Assembly (NCBI GenBank): GCA_016783105.1
Contig: JADHXF010000016.1
Coordinates: 1-28,583 of the forward strand
Source of the DNA: Dehalococcoidales bacterium
GTDB lineage: Bacteria; Chloroflexota; Dehalococcoidia; Dehalococcoidales; RBG-16-60-22
DNA: 28,583 bases
Direction of reading: 5' to 3'
Below are positions 6,696-14,782 of the stretch, in pieces (the first letter of the stretch is position 1; each line of letters starts with the position of its first letter). Position numbers and translations under genes: made by a program. Under the pieces are notes generated by a model. The model was not told where the DNA came from and did not search any database. It worked only from the letters and a program-made list of their open reading frames with translations.

Positions 6696-7463
6696 CTATG
6701 TTTCAAAGTCGACTTTTGCGGTTTTAATCAGGTCTAAGTACGGCGTCTTAAGCCCAAGCGTTTCAGATACTTCACGGTCTACTTCATAGGGGTCGCCGAT
6801 AAATATTTTACCATATTCTTCAACCTCGCTGCGAGAAGAATCATCTTTAATGACCAGCTTTTTTCGGCCTTCGATAATCCCCAAATCAAAGGGAAGGGTG
6901 AAATAGAGGTCAGCGATGACTCTATTAATGCCCAGGTTATATAGGAGATCCAGGCCATTGGAAGGCTTATCGCTGTACTTGGCACTTGGCAGCAGCGAAA
7001 GCAGATTCATGATGCTGAAGTTGCCACTGCCTTTGATTATTTTCAGAGGCGCCACGGATATCAGGTAATCGCTGGAAAGGATGACATTTGGTATCCAGAA
7101 TGTGGGTATAGCCAGAGGCTTGGGGAGGGGATTGTCCACCTCAACCCAGATGCAGTCCTTAACGTCCATGGTCAATACCCGTGGGAAATCATACCCCAGG
7201 GCCTGGTATACCGGATAAATCGGTTCGCCTTCAGGTGTGCCCTCCAGAATAAGGATATCGGCATCACTGACCCGGCGAATGCCTTTGATGATAGATGCCA
7301 GTATGCCTTTACTCGTTGAAACCGGGTATAAATCAGTATAAGAGGCGGTCGGCTTAATCAGGATGCGGCGCGCTCTTGAGACCACGGCTGGTGGCTTAAA
7401 GGCAAAATCATCGGCCTCGAATATCAAGATTTCCTCCTCATGAAGACACTCAACCTTCTCCAT
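6696..7463 (-). CDS. DUF362-like protein
   Basis: A 255-residue protein without signal peptide. ILIKPTASYTDLYPVSTSKG corresponds to the hallmark 'lysine-proline' segment of DUF362 proteins (usually VLIKPN), followed by DADILILEGTPEG, a strand pattern typical of that domain. No ferredoxin Cys motifs are present, unlike many DUF362 members. The biochemical role of the family is largely unknown. The gene starts at ATG 7463 (GAAAGAAG upstream), 40 bases inside the 3' end of mobB, so it is translated in overlap with molybdenum-cofactor synthesis. That context suggests a role near cofactor maturation or a molybdoenzyme, which is inference only. Confidence 0.6.
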   Translation of the reverse strand: MEKVECLHEEEILIFEADDFAFKPPAVVSRARRILIKPTASYTDLYPVSTSKGILASIIKGIRRVSDADILILEGTPEGEPIYPVYQALGYDFPRVLTMDVKDCIWVEVDNPLPKPLAIPTFWIPNVILSSDYLISVAPLKIIKGSGNFSIMNLLSLLPSAKYSDKPSNGLDLLYNLGINRVIADLYFTLPFDLGIIEGRKKLVIKDDSSRSEVEEYGKIFIGDPYEVDREVSETLGLKTPYLDLIKTAKVDFET

Positions 7464-8053
7464 CGGTGAACTTCTTTCAACCCTGAGACAATGGCCACCA
7501 GAGTCCGGAGCAGCAAATTTCTGCCCGCTTTATCCAGCGGTACGTATGTGCCATCAACATAAAGGTCGATGCTGTCTTCCGCGCCGACCAGGTATTTCTG
7601 CTCAATTAAATCGGCAATTTCGGCGACTTTCTCTCCGGTAGACTGCGGCACATCAGTAACTATCGCCAGCAGTTGCTCCGGCGGACTGGCCGGCTCAGAC
7701 CCCTGCTCACTGCGGATGACTTCAATCTTGGGGTATGGAGACTGTTTAAATCCCTCGGTAAGCACAAGGTCACAATCCGCTCCCGTATACTGGACCAGTT
7801 CTTGGGGCTCCATGTCATTCTCCAGATGCCGGAAGATGGCCAGTGTGTCTTTTGAGCTAATCGCTGCTACCTCACTGCCCGCCTGACTGAAGCGCCAGCT
7901 ATCCTTGTTGGGCGTATCAAGTTCAAAACCATCAACCGCGTGTTTGATGACAGCTATGCGGTAGCCACGCTGCTTAAGCACCTTAATCAGGGCTTCCAGC
8001 AGGGTCGTCTTGCCCGAGTCTGACTTTCCTACAACAGATATAATCGGAGGCAT
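7424..8053 (-). CDS. mobB: Molybdopterin-guanine dinucleotide biosynthesis adaptor protein MobB
   Basis: A 209-residue P-loop GTP-binding protein that assists MobA in attaching GMP to molybdopterin. The Walker A motif GKSDSGKTT (9-17) begins a typical MobB domain, followed by IAVIKHAVDGFELDTPNKDS and DLVLTEGFK. It has an extra C-terminal domain of about 50 residues (IDLYVDGTYVPLDKAGRNLL) not found in the shortest MobB proteins but known from longer ones. The gene starts at ATG 8053, 17 bases after moeA, and its last 40 bases overlap the DUF362-like gene. The gene order mobA-moeA-mobB supports the call. Confidence 0.9.
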   Translation of the reverse strand: MPPIISVVGKSDSGKTTLLEALIKVLKQRGYRIAVIKHAVDGFELDTPNKDSWRFSQAGSEVAAISSKDTLAIFRHLENDMEPQELVQYTGADCDLVLTEGFKQSPYPKIEVIRSEQGSEPASPPEQLLAIVTDVPQSTGEKVAEIADLIEQKYLVGAEDSIDLYVDGTYVPLDKAGRNLLLRTLVAIVSGLKEVHRWRRLSVFMRRKS

Positions 8054-8070
8054 GTCTGGTTAACCATCAG

Positions 8071-9339
8071 TTAAATATTGTCCTCGTCATCCCAGCCCAG
8101 CATTATGACCTTGACCATATCGCCGGCTTTGACGCTAGCGGTATCTTCGGGAACGATTACCAGCCCGTTGGCCAGGCTCATCGAGGTGAGAATCCCCGAG
8201 CCCTGCAGGCCGGTAAGGCGTGCGTAGTACTGACCATCGCGCCTGGTGACAATCGCCCGGATGTAAAGGCGACGGCCGTCGGTATTGACGGCGGGCTCTT
8301 CCAGCACGGCTTCAACCACGGGCTTGGCCAGATTCTTTTTCCCCATCATCTTCAACATTGCCGGACGAGCGAACAGCTCGAAGGTAACCATGGAACTGAC
8401 CGGGTTGCCGGGGAGTCCGAGGTGGGGTACTCTCTTGAGGTTGCCATTTTTATCAACTCCCCTGAACGTGCCGAAGGCCAGCGGTTTGCCCGGTTTCATG
8501 CGCACGGTCCAGAATGTTATTTCACCTTCGCTGGCCAGGACATCTTTTACCATGTCGTAATCGCCGGCGGATACGCCGCCGCTGGTAATCAGCATATCGG
8601 CGTCAAGCCCCTGGCCGAGCTTGTCCAGCAGTGATGCCTCGCTATCAAAGGCGATACCAAGTATTCTGGGGATGCCGCCGTAACGCCTGACCAGTGAGGC
8701 GACGCTGTACGTGTTGCTGTTGTAAATCTTCCCGGCGGGCAATGGCTGGTCAATATCGACGAGTTCATTACCGGTGGCGAGAACGCCCACCACCGGTCGG
8801 CGAATAACTTCTACTGTGCTCATGCCCAGTGAAGCCAGGACACCGACTTCAGCGGGTCTGATCACGGTGCCTTTCCTGAGCGCGATGGCACCTCTGGCGA
8901 TATCTTCTCCCGCCCGCCGTATGTTCTTGCCGGGCTTGACTTCACATAATATTCCTATTTCGCCGGTGCCTGAACCCTGGCGCCGGTCTTCGTCCGTGTC
9001 TTCGAAACGAATAACGCTGTCAGCACCTCCGGGCACTGGCGCCCCGGTCATGATGCGGATGGCCGTGCCTGGCGTAACCTCTTGTTTGGAGATGGAGCCG
9101 GCGATAACGGTATCGATAACGCGCAGCAAACGCGGCGACTGTCCGCTGGCACCCTGAGTGTCACCGGCCCTCACGGCATAGCCGTCCATAGCTGAGTTGT
9201 CCAGTGGCGGTATATCTATACGGGAAGCAATATCTCCCGCCAGCACCTGGCCCATTGCTTCCAGGATGGGAACCGTTTCGGTTTCAAGAACCTCTACATA
9301 ACTGAGTACTTTACCTAAAGCCTCTTCAACGCTTATCAT
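8071..9339 (-). CDS. moeA: Molybdopterin molybdenumtransferase MoeA
   Basis: A 422-residue enzyme that inserts molybdate into adenylylated molybdopterin. The motifs run in the expected order: PPLDNSAMDGYAVR (44-57), TGAPVPGGADSV (98-109), ATGNEL (188-193), SGGVSAGDYDMVKD (253-266) and GLPGNPVSS (308-316), followed by the C-terminal beta-barrel domain IV. The length is normal. ATG 9339 overlaps the mobA stop by 4 bases (ATGA), showing coupled translation. Some MoeA homologues act with tungsten; sequence alone does not separate the two metals. Confidence 0.95.
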   Translation of the reverse strand: MISVEEALGKVLSYVEVLETETVPILEAMGQVLAGDIASRIDIPPLDNSAMDGYAVRAGDTQGASGQSPRLLRVIDTVIAGSISKQEVTPGTAIRIMTGAPVPGGADSVIRFEDTDEDRRQGSGTGEIGILCEVKPGKNIRRAGEDIARGAIALRKGTVIRPAEVGVLASLGMSTVEVIRRPVVGVLATGNELVDIDQPLPAGKIYNSNTYSVASLVRRYGGIPRILGIAFDSEASLLDKLGQGLDADMLITSGGVSAGDYDMVKDVLASEGEITFWTVRMKPGKPLAFGTFRGVDKNGNLKRVPHLGLPGNPVSSMVTFELFARPAMLKMMGKKNLAKPVVEAVLEEPAVNTDGRRLYIRAIVTRRDGQYYARLTGLQGSGILTSMSLANGLVIVPEDTASVKAGDMVKVIMLGWDDEDNI

Positions 9340-9944
9340 CGCTTCATTCCTTGGGCAATCTCTTCTGCTTTTACGAGGTCGGCTCGGGTGTTGACATTAA
9401 AAAAGCTCAGGTGTTCGGGGTCGAACTGCTCGATTTCGTCAGCTTCCACGTATCTCGTCGAGACCAGGGGGAAGAGCCGGTGTACCGATAATTCATTCCG
9501 TCTGAGCAAGTGCGCCATGGGTTCCAGGCAGTTTCTGGCATAAATGGCATGCAGCGGTTCCACCAGCTCACCGATTCTGGGTACCACAAGGTCGAAACCA
9601 GCCGAGACCTGTATCATATGGCGCAACAGTGCCGTATTTAAAAAAGGCATATCCGATGCAACGACAAGGTTAAAGGATGATTTGGAGGTTAACAAACCAG
9701 TGTAAACACCCCCCAGTGGACCTTTGCCCGGATAAACATCGGTGACCGTCCTCAGTCCCTGGTATTTATCCGATTGCACCAGGGCATCTCTGCCGGCGGT
9801 AACCAATATGGTCTCCTGGGAAAGAGGGGACACGCAGTTTATTACCAGGTCCAGCAAATTCTGGTCGCCAACGGTTTTAAAAACCTTATCGTGTCCAAAA
9901 CGTGAACTCTTGCCGCCGGCAAGAACAATACTGCTAATTTCCAA
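9336..9944 (-). CDS. mobA: Molybdenum cofactor guanylyltransferase MobA
   Basis: A 202-residue nucleotidyltransferase that adds GMP to molybdopterin for bis-MGD enzymes. LAGGKSSRFGHDK (8-20) is the GTP-binding signature, GPLGG (75-79) the second nucleotide motif, and ASDMPFLN contains the Mg-binding Asp98. The C-terminal FFNVNTRADL is typical. It starts at TTG 9944; no in-frame ATG is available nearby and the ribosome-binding site is weak. First gene of a five-gene operon. Gap 9945-10115 upstream holds no gene. Confidence 0.92.
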   Translation of the reverse strand: MEISSIVLAGGKSSRFGHDKVFKTVGDQNLLDLVINCVSPLSQETILVTAGRDALVQSDKYQGLRTVTDVYPGKGPLGGVYTGLLTSKSSFNLVVASDMPFLNTALLRHMIQVSAGFDLVVPRIGELVEPLHAIYARNCLEPMAHLLRRNELSVHRLFPLVSTRYVEADEIEQFDPEHLSFFNVNTRADLVKAEEIAQGMKR

Positions 9945-10115
9945 TATAGTAAAATGACCCCGGCAACCTCGCCACCTTTTTATTTTACCACGAACTTCAA
10001 CAGACTTCTATATGTGGAAGCTGGTTTCCGCTCTATTTTCCTGTGGTTTAGTGAGCCAGGACATCAATCCGCGCGATTTCCTGCCGACCATCTCTGAACC
10101 GTGTTCGTCCTCCGC

Positions 10116-10757
10116 CTATAGCGCTGGTTTCAGCACGATGACCCGGGTGGCCTCTGGCAGTTTACCGGCTTTGAGTTCAACTTCGCTGGCATCGGGCTTA
10201 TTTACATCTTTCTTACCGCGCAGGAACTCCTCCACGGTGGCTATCGGGAAGTCGCACTTGTTGCTTTTGAAATGCATCGGGATGACCACTCCGGGCTTCA
10301 ACTGCTCGGCGGTTTGGCTGGCCACGGCGGCATCAATGGTGTAAAAGCCACCCACCGGCAGCAGGAGAACGTCCACGGCGCCTATCGCTGCCACCTGCTC
10401 GGCGGTCAGCCCATGGCCAAGGTCACCGAGATGGCACACCTTTACTCCATCGACCTCAAAGCAGAATATGGTATTTTTACCCCGCTCCTTTCCTCCGGCG
10501 GTGTCGTGGAAGGCAGGAACGCCCTTGAATTCGATTCCTTTAATCCTGGCATTGTCTTTGACTACCTGGGGATTGCCCTTTACTGCGGCCACATTGCCGT
10601 GGTCGGAGTGGTCATGGCTCACGGTTACAATATCGGCAGACTCGTTGATATTTCCGTAGCGGAGCTTATCGTTTGGCTCATAGGGGTCGGTGATAATTCT
10701 CACGCCACTGTCTGAGCTGATGAGGAACGATGCATGCCCCAGCCATTTAATCTTCAT
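10116..10757 (-). CDS. Metallo-beta-lactamase-fold metal-dependent hydrolase (COG2220/UlaG-like)
   Basis: A 213-residue cytoplasmic hydrolase. The metal-binding motif HDHSDH (H48, H50, D52, H53) is followed by H84, D112 in HLGDLGH and H162 in IPMHF, giving a full set of dinuclear-site ligands. The substrate is unknown; the UPF0173/COG2220 group includes lactonases and phosphodiesterase-like members. ATG 10757 has AAGGAG about 10 bases upstream. The gene lies 20 bases after pepA and is the last of that operon. Confidence 0.85.
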   Translation of the reverse strand: MKIKWLGHASFLISSDSGVRIITDPYEPNDKLRYGNINESADIVTVSHDHSDHGNVAAVKGNPQVVKDNARIKGIEFKGVPAFHDTAGGKERGKNTIFCFEVDGVKVCHLGDLGHGLTAEQVAAIGAVDVLLLPVGGFYTIDAAVASQTAEQLKPGVVIPMHFKSNKCDFPIATVEEFLRGKKDVNKPDASEVELKAGKLPEATRVIVLKPAL

Positions 10758-10777
10758 CTTAAACTTTCTCCTTGACT

Positions 10778-12289
10778 TTATTTTGGTGATCCCTGAGCGA
10801 GGGAAATGACCAGATTGACCATTGTCCGCACCGGTACCCCGGTGGCTCCTTTTATCTGATGGCCGCGCTCTTTATCCGTCAGGCTGGTGCCGGCGATATC
10901 CAGGTGTACCCAGGGGGTATCATCGACGAACTCGGCCAGAAATTTAGCCGCGGTGATGGCCCCGGCCAGCCGGCCGCCCACGTTTTTAATATCGGCGACG
11001 TCGCTTTTGTTCTGTTCACCGTATTCGTCATACATCGGCATTTGCCAGATGAACTCGCCCGCTTCTTTGCCCGCCGCCAGAACGCTGTCCATCAGCTCCT
11101 GGTTGTTGCCGAAGGCGCCGGTGCAGATATCACCCAGCGCGATGAGACAGGCCCCGGTCAGCGTGGCGGCGTCAACCATTTTCCTGGCACCGTGCTTTTT
11201 GGCATAGCTCAAGGCATCGGCCAGTATCAGCCTGCCTTCAGCATCAGTGGAGATTATCTCCATTGTCTTGCCGTTCATGGCGGTGAGCACATCCCCCGGC
11301 TTGAGCGCGTTGCCGTCGGGCAGGTTCTCCGTTGCCGGAATGAGCGCCATCACGTTGATTTTGGGCTTGAGCTGGGCGATGGCCGCAATGGCGGCCATGA
11401 CTGCTGCGCCTCCAGCCATGTCTCCTTTCATTTCCTCAAGTTTCTCAGATGGCTTTATGGAGATGCCGCCGGAGTCAAAAGTAATAGCCTTGCCCACCAG
11501 GGCGATATCTGCTTCCGGTGAAGTACCGCCTTTGTAGTTGAGCGCGATGAATTTCGGCGGCTGCCGGCTTCCTTTAGCGACGCCCAGCAGCCCGCCCATA
11601 CCCAGCTCTTTCATCTGCTCGGCATCGAGGACGGTAATCTCAAGGCCATTGCTTTCCGCCAGTTTCTTTGCCATATCCGCCATATCGGTGGGGGTCATGA
11701 AGTTGGCCGGTTCGTTGACCATGTCGCGGGCGAGGTTGGTCGCCTCGGCTATAATCTGTCCCTTATTTGCTCCCGCTTCAAGCTGCGCTTTTAATCGGTC
11801 GGCACCCACAATCGAGAGCTGCTTGATTTCACCAGGTCGGTCCTCTTTTTTGGTCATGTGCTTGCGGAACGTGTAAGTTCCAAGCATAGCACCTTCAGTG
11901 ATGGCCTGTGCCGAATCAGCGGAGCTGATGTTGTTTATATCTGCTCCCTGGGGAACGGTAGCAATGGTGCTGATTTCTTTAGCGCGCAGCCAGCGGCAGG
12001 TCTCGGCCACCGCCCCCCGTACTTTGTTGACCGATAGCTCGCCTTGCTTGCCCAGTCCGACCACCACCACGCGGGCGGCCGGCAGCTTGCCCAGGCTGTG
12101 CACCAGCGTTATCTCGCTGGGTTTTCCCTTTATCTCGCCCTGCTTGACGAGCTGTGATATGGCACCATCGAGCGCCCTGTCCACGGCGGCCGTTTCCCCA
12201 TCGGGGTTTTCCATGCCTTCAAAATGGTTCACGATGATGGCATCAGCCTCAATACTGGCGATATCACCTGAAATGACCTTAATCTCCAT
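10778..12289 (-). CDS. pepA: Leucyl aminopeptidase, M17 family
   Basis: A 503-residue cytoplasmic aminopeptidase that uses two metal ions. The M17 motifs are complete: VGKAITFDSGGISIKP (K267, D272, K279), GDMAGGAAV (D290) and the signature NGKTMEIISTDAEGRLILAD (D349, E351, R353). An N-terminal macro-like domain precedes the catalytic half, as usual for the family. The third residue of the usual GKG is Ala here, a mild change. It sits between a P-loop kinase (15 bases upstream) and a metallo-hydrolase. In enterobacteria PepA also binds DNA; nothing here shows that role. Confidence 0.95.
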   Translation of the reverse strand: MEIKVISGDIASIEADAIIVNHFEGMENPDGETAAVDRALDGAISQLVKQGEIKGKPSEITLVHSLGKLPAARVVVVGLGKQGELSVNKVRGAVAETCRWLRAKEISTIATVPQGADINNISSADSAQAITEGAMLGTYTFRKHMTKKEDRPGEIKQLSIVGADRLKAQLEAGANKGQIIAEATNLARDMVNEPANFMTPTDMADMAKKLAESNGLEITVLDAEQMKELGMGGLLGVAKGSRQPPKFIALNYKGGTSPEADIALVGKAITFDSGGISIKPSEKLEEMKGDMAGGAAVMAAIAAIAQLKPKINVMALIPATENLPDGNALKPGDVLTAMNGKTMEIISTDAEGRLILADALSYAKKHGARKMVDAATLTGACLIALGDICTGAFGNNQELMDSVLAAGKEAGEFIWQMPMYDEYGEQNKSDVADIKNVGGRLAGAITAAKFLAEFVDDTPWVHLDIAGTSLTDKERGHQIKGATGVPVRTMVNLVISLAQGSPK

Positions 12290-12304
12290 AATTCGAATCT
12301 CCTC

Positions 12305-12895
12305 TCATCGGTTTACCTCTCTGACAATCTTGTTCAGGACCGGCGCTATGTCCCGGGAAGTATCAACGGCAAAATGGTTTCGATTGATTTTCTGCACCGA
12401 GGTTTTCATCTTCTGAAAAACCGCCCAGTCAGCTTCCGAGTGGTCTTCCTCTGAAGCGGTGCCTTCCGTCCGGTTTCTGAGCCGTTCCTGCACCACCTCA
12501 GGCGGTGCTTCAACACGCACCAGAGTAAGCTTTGCATTCAGCTGGTAGGCAATATGGTAAAGGCGCTCGCGGTTCTTTTCCGCGAGATTGGTGGCATCCA
12601 GAACAATGGGTATCCCTTTTTTCAGCAGTCGCTCGATGAGGTGGTGAATAGCCTGGAAAAGGCGGGCGCTTTCCTCCACGCTATAGGCTGGCGACGGGAA
12701 AAGCGTCTTGCGCATGGCGTCGCTTTCCAGGATGATAACGGGGATTCTCTCCGCCAGCCGGCGGCAGAAAAATGATTTACCGGTCCCGGGCAGACCGCTG
12801 ACGACAATGAAAGCTGGCTTGACCACTGGCTCGGGAAGTTGTCCCAGTCTTTCCAGAAGCTGCTCTGCGTCATTGATAACCTGCGTCTCGGTCAC
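12305..12895 (-). CDS. P-loop kinase (AAA_33 / COG0645-like)
   Basis: A 196-residue ATP-binding protein. Walker A GLPGTGKS (34-41), the segment VIILESDAMRKTLFP, a VLDATN strand and a LID-like Arg-rich stretch (VQERLRNRTEG) match small-molecule kinases related to gluconate, shikimate or chloramphenicol kinases and to the kinase half of COG0645 fusions. The substrate cannot be told. The start is GTG 12895, very close to the predicted transcription start of the promoter at 12902-12931, so the mRNA may be leaderless. First gene of the kinase-pepA-hydrolase operon. Confidence 0.8.
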   Translation of the reverse strand: MTETQVINDAEQLLERLGQLPEPVVKPAFIVVSGLPGTGKSFFCRRLAERIPVIILESDAMRKTLFPSPAYSVEESARLFQAIHHLIERLLKKGIPIVLDATNLAEKNRERLYHIAYQLNAKLTLVRVEAPPEVVQERLRNRTEGTASEEDHSEADWAVFQKMKTSVQKINRNHFAVDTSRDIAPVLNKIVREVNR

Positions 12896-12901
12896 ACCTT
12901 G

Positions 12902-12931
12902 ATTATAGAATGTTTTCCACTATTGTGCCAG
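12902..12931 (-). promoter_or_regulatory. Promoter of the kinase-pepA-hydrolase operon
   Basis: A perfect TATAAT (12902-12907) lies 18 bases from CTGGCA (12926-12931, 4 of 6 consensus matches) on the minus strand. The expected transcription start falls at about 12895, on the GTG start codon of the first gene. Confidence 0.5.
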
Positions 12932-12977
12932 ATGGCCGGGAGAGCCCGGTGGCTATTTTACTGGTTTTTGGCACCTG

Positions 12978-13841
12978 TCATGCGCTTTCACTGTAGAAGG
13001 CAACACCGAGGAGGCCGGGTCCGGTGTGGACACCCATTACCGGCGTAAATTCGGTGATGAAGAGCTCAGCACAATTGAATTGCGAGGCAACGCGATTTCT
13101 CAACACAATGGCGTTATCCAGAGCATCGGCGTGCATCACGGCCGCGTGGAGCGGCTCTCCTTTCACCACATTACGCTCCATCAGCTTCAGAATACGCTTC
13201 ATGGCGCTTTCGATGGTGCGCGGAAGTGCGACCGTGCGAGCATCGGCGTGGTTGAGGGTGAATATGGGCTTGATTTGCAGGAGAGTATTGACCAGTGCCG
13301 CCGCCTGCGGCACACGCCCGCTTTTCACCAGATATTGAAGCGTGTCCAGCGTGGCGAACAGGTTTACGTGCTCCATGACATTCTCGGCTGTTTCCTTCAC
13401 TTCATTCAGGTCATGCCCTTTCGCGGCTTCCCTTGCCGCAGCCAGCGCTACCAGCCCCTGCCCGGCGGCTGCGGTGGTACAGTCAAGCACGGCGATATTC
13501 AAGCCAGGCAGTGTTTTACCCATCATCTCTCTGGCTACCGATGCCGAGTTATACATGGCGCTGAACTTTGACGGCTCTGTGATGCAGAGGATGTTCTCTG
13601 CTCTCTGTCCTGCTTTCTGGAAGGCCTCAAGGTACAGTTCCGGTGAGGAGCTGGAGGTGGTCGGTGGCCTGGAAGCTTTACGGAGCCGCGCGTAGAACTC
13701 GGCAGCGCTGATGTCTATGCCGTCGCGGTAGGTCTTGTCCTCAAAAATAAGCTGAACCGGCACGATTTCAATGTCATATCGCGCCACCTGCTCCTGGGGG
13801 ATGCAGGCGGTGGTGTCAGTTACCACAGATACCTTTTTCAT
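12978..13841 (-). CDS. DegV family fatty-acid-binding protein (second paralogue)
   Basis: A 287-residue DegV (EDD domain) protein; characterised members bind fatty acids and present them to fatty-acid kinase FakA in phospholipid synthesis. The N-terminal KVSVVTDTTACIP, the SSSSPELYLEAF lipid-binding loop, ITEPSKFSAMYNSA, SGRVP and the C-terminal HTGPGLLGVAF are all family landmarks. ATG 13841 with AAAGAG upstream matches the family N-terminus; a TTG at 13919 would add 26 unrelated residues and overlap the previous gene. It follows a paralogue by 67 bases. No FakA homologue is in the window. Confidence 0.88.
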   Translation of the reverse strand: MKKVSVVTDTTACIPQEQVARYDIEIVPVQLIFEDKTYRDGIDISAAEFYARLRKASRPPTTSSSSPELYLEAFQKAGQRAENILCITEPSKFSAMYNSASVAREMMGKTLPGLNIAVLDCTTAAAGQGLVALAAAREAAKGHDLNEVKETAENVMEHVNLFATLDTLQYLVKSGRVPQAAALVNTLLQIKPIFTLNHADARTVALPRTIESAMKRILKLMERNVVKGEPLHAAVMHADALDNAIVLRNRVASQFNCAELFITEFTPVMGVHTGPGLLGVAFYSESA

Positions 13842-13908
13842 TTGCTCTTTCTGGTCTGCCAGGCATGATAATCGCGGTCGAAAATTATGACATGGTAACG
13901 CTATTCTC

Positions 13909-14766
13909 TCAGCCTTCAACGTAAAAAGCGATGCCTAAAGTTCCCGTCCCGCAGGCGTAACCCATCAGCGGACTGAACTCCGTCAGCCACAGCTCAGCGC
14001 ATTTGAATTCGGTGGCGACCCTTTCTTTAAGCTTTTCCGCTTCTTCGGGGGCATACGCGTGCATTACGGCAACATGGGCCACTTTATTGCCCACTTTATT
14101 TCGCATCATCTGCAGGATGCGCTCAATACCCCGTTTCTTATTCCTCACCGCACCGGCGAAATGAACCACGTCAGAAACGGTAAAAATGGGCCTGATGCTG
14201 AGTATGGACCCTACCCTGGCCGCAATCCTGGGGATGCGCCCGGAACGATACACGTGCTGTATGGTTTCCAGGAGGACAATGACGTGTACCCGCTCTCTCA
14301 TGTCCAGGGCAGCACTGGTTACCGCAGACATATCTTTTCCTTCTCGCGCGGCGCGGGCGGCCGCCAGAGCGACAAAGCCCTCGGCTGGGGTAGCTGTATG
14401 TGAGTCCAGGACCTCAATTCGAGTATCAGGGTGTTCGCTCTGGACGATTTCTCTGGCTTCGCAGGCGACATTGTAAACGGCGCTGAGTTTTACCGAAACG
14501 GTTACGCAGACGATGTTCTTGGCCACCTGCCTGGCCTCGTAGAAAGCATTAAGGCAGTCTTGAGGGGAAGATGCCGCGGTTTTGAATGAATCGGGGTCTT
14601 TGAGGAATAGCTCGTATGCCTCCGTCGGGGTAACATCCACCCAGTCTTTGTACAATTTGCCCCCCGCGTAGAAATTGAGGGGTATGATTCCAATCCCGTA
14701 TTGTTCAACCAGGTCACGGTTGAGGCACGCGATGCTGTCTGTTACGACTGCTACCTTTTGCGTCAG
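13909..14766 (-). CDS. DegV family protein (first paralogue), apparent CTG start
   Basis: A 285-residue DegV protein if read from CTG 14766. The sequence from there (TQKVAVVTDSIACLNRDLVE) has the essential DegV N-terminal VVTDS strand and aligns with the paralogue downstream. AAGAGGAGG lies 5 bases before the CTG. The first conventional start in frame is TTG 14655, which would delete 37 conserved residues including the VTDS loop, so CTG initiation is the better reading. Other landmarks are ASSPQDCLNAF (lipid loop), SGRIP and YACGTGTLGIAF. It lies 16 bases after the membrane-protein gene, whose stop is just before the Shine-Dalgarno. Confidence 0.82.
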   Translation of the reverse strand: MTQKVAVVTDSIACLNRDLVEQYGIGIIPLNFYAGGKLYKDWVDVTPTEAYELFLKDPDSFKTAASSPQDCLNAFYEARQVAKNIVCVTVSVKLSAVYNVACEAREIVQSEHPDTRIEVLDSHTATPAEGFVALAAARAAREGKDMSAVTSAALDMRERVHVIVLLETIQHVYRSGRIPRIAARVGSILSIRPIFTVSDVVHFAGAVRNKKRGIERILQMMRNKVGNKVAHVAVMHAYAPEEAEKLKERVATEFKCAELWLTEFSPLMGYACGTGTLGIAFYVEG

Positions 14767-14782
14767 AAGGTCCTCCTCTTGG

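Noticed and set aside
10859..11521. A 220-codon plus-strand open frame
   Set aside because: It is fully antisense to pepA, whose catalytic motifs are intact; the reverse frame shows no domain and no ribosome-binding site.
13842..13919. TTG start at 13919 for the second DegV paralogue
   Set aside because: The extra 26 residues are unlike the family, would overlap the upstream gene, and the ATG at 13841 has a better ribosome-binding site.
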